Assembly (NCBI GenBank): GCA_044432885.1
Contig: JAWXUG010000018.1
Location: 1 to 16,106, forward strand
Length of the DNA stretch: 16,106 nt
Direction: 5' to 3'
From: CAYJNO01 sp044432885
Lineage (GTDB): Bacteria; Bacillota_I; Bacilli_A; Erysipelotrichales; Erysipelotrichaceae
Positions 15,177 to 16,106 of this stretch are shown one piece after another. Each line of letters starts with the position of its first letter. Positions within the stretch are counted from its first letter, which is position 1. The translations under genes and the position numbers were made by a program. A model generated the notes under the pieces. That model was not told where the DNA came from. It did not search any database and worked only from the letters and a program-made list of their open reading frames with translations.

Positions 15177-16106
15177 TTATTCTAATAATAGTACTGCATT
15201 TTTCTTTGACTCGCTAGAGCCATGTGCGTAAATGTTCATTGTGGTATTGATGTCTGAATGTCCTAGTAGTTCTTGTACATCTTTTGGCTTTGCCCCATTT
15301 TCCAGTAATCTGCTTGTATAAGTATGCCTTAATTGATGGAAATGATAACTGTCCATTCCGTCAATCTCTTTTCTGATTGTGCGACCAATACTTGATACTG
15401 TTGCGGGGTTTACAAATTTGCCCTCTTGCCTTAGACATACAAAATCAATGCACACATATTCACTGGTCAGCTTTTCACTTACAGGAAAACAAAAAACTTG
15501 ATGATGAGTACGGTTTTTATCTTGAACTACAGTGTAGTAATTTTTCAAATAAAGTTCTCCGTATTTTTTCTCATTTTTCAGTTGTTCTTCTTTTGCATCT
15601 AGTAAAATTTTAAGTAGTGCATTTCCAAAGTAAACAGTCCGTACTTTCTTGCGTTTTGTTGGACCAAGTGCAATACATTTCAAATGATTATCATAAGCAA
15701 TGCTTCGTCTAATTGTGATACATCTTTCTTCAAAATCAATATCGCTCCAAGTCAAAGAGCAAACCTCGCCTAATCTTTGCCCTGTATAATACGCTATTAA
15801 GACAGGTAGCAATGCTGGGTTATTTCGTTTCTTCAGTTCAGCTATAAACTGGTCAAATTGTTCATCTGATACAGTCTTTGTTGCTATAGCTTGTTCTGTT
15901 CTTTGCTGTGTAAATAGCTCGTAATTATCATTTGAATTTCTATTTACCACATATTGCATTGGATTAAACGATATGAACTTTTTCGGAAATACTGCAAATG
16001 TAAATGCACCTCTAAGTACTGCACCATAAACATGCCTTGTCCCGTGACACAACGCTTTTTCGCCATCATTACCTGTTGCCAACATATCAAAAAATGTTTG
16101 TAGATT
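15177..16106 (-). CDS. Tyrosine recombinase/integrase, N-terminus outside window
   Basis: At least 309 residues are open to the right window edge. The ATG at 16085 is internal, since the frame continues upstream with NLQTFFD, so the true start is beyond the window. The first part looks like the SAM-like core-binding domain and the rest is the catalytic domain. Catalytic residues visible on the - strand are Arg in TGQRLGEVCSLTWSDID (15774-15776), HQLRHTY with His and Arg (15327-15338), LLGHS, and the nucleophile Tyr in MNIYAHG (15228-15230). This is the set found in Tn916-type and phage integrases, which run about 380-400 residues. The gene points towards pflA with the repeat-rich interval between, so it probably belongs to an integrative element or prophage extending to the right. 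The element type cannot be told from this window. Confidence 0.92.
   Translation of the reverse strand, partial: NLQTFFDMLATGNDGEKALCHGTRHVYGAVLRGAFTFAVFPKKFISFNPMQYVVNRNSNDNYELFTQQRTEQAIATKTVSDEQFDQFIAELKKRNNPALLPVLIAYYTGQRLGEVCSLTWSDIDFEERCITIRRSIAYDNHLKCIALGPTKRKKVRTVYFGNALLKILLDAKEEQLKNEKKYGELYLKNYYTVVQDKNRTHHQVFCFPVSEKLTSEYVCIDFVCLRQEGKFVNPATVSSIGRTIRKEIDGMDSYHFHQLRHTYTSRLLENGAKPKDVQELLGHSDINTTMNIYAHGSSESKKNAVLLLE

Noticed and set aside
15377..15613. 78-codon + strand frame opposite the recombinase
   Set aside because: It is a reverse-strand shadow of a conserved catalytic domain, with no ribosome binding site or family resemblance.

Overview
This window is AT-rich and densely packed with genes on the + strand. 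The genes have Gram-positive-type Shine-Dalgarno sequences and the terminators are classical hairpins. The gene set suggests an anaerobic, fermentative low-GC Firmicute: pyruvate formate-lyase with its activase, an RND pump with a tethered membrane-fusion protein, a CmpB-like membrane protein and a catabolite-repression-type operator. An Erysipelotrichia-like gut bacterium is my guess from the overall flavour; nothing in the window proves it.

Layout. (1) 1-5064: the end of a MarR-type regulator overlaps a membrane-fusion protein with an unusually long coiled-coil hairpin, which overlaps an RND efflux transporter. This compact regulator-plus-pump operon ends in a perfect hairpin that contains the transporter stop codon. 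(2) 5080-5977: a CmpB-like five-helix membrane protein with its own good promoter. (3) 6002-10861: a probable four-gene operon with gaps of 13-27 bases. It encodes a two-domain protein (class III nucleotide-cyclase-like plus degenerate Nudix-like), a class-3 aldehyde dehydrogenase, a SAM methyltransferase and an M20-type peptidase lacking the usual Glu-Glu motif, and ends in a strong terminator. (4) 10874-11383: a peroxiredoxin of the Bcp/PrxQ type, with a 7-1-7 palindrome over its promoter. (5) 11419-14960: the pyruvate formate-lyase locus. (6) 14961-16106: the 3' part of a tyrosine recombinase on the - strand, preceded by repeat-rich non-coding DNA, which probably marks the end of an integrated mobile element.

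The most notable system is the pyruvate formate-lyase locus. The enzyme, one chain of about 760 residues in E. coli, is split here. A 688-residue polypeptide carries the barrel and the Cys-Cys active site but lacks the C-terminal glycyl-radical domain. A separate 79-residue protein carries that domain, with the Arg-Val-Ser-Gly-Tyr radical loop. Between them lies a 68-residue gene whose first half resembles the start of the 79-residue protein, but which replaces the radical loop with an acidic tail containing two cysteines. The three reading frames are translationally linked, the 79-residue gene has the strongest ribosome binding site, and a terminator separates all three from the activase gene pflA. 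A near-perfect cre sequence in the leader suggests CcpA control. The split enzyme could allow only the small radical subunit to be lost on oxygen damage, but that is inference.
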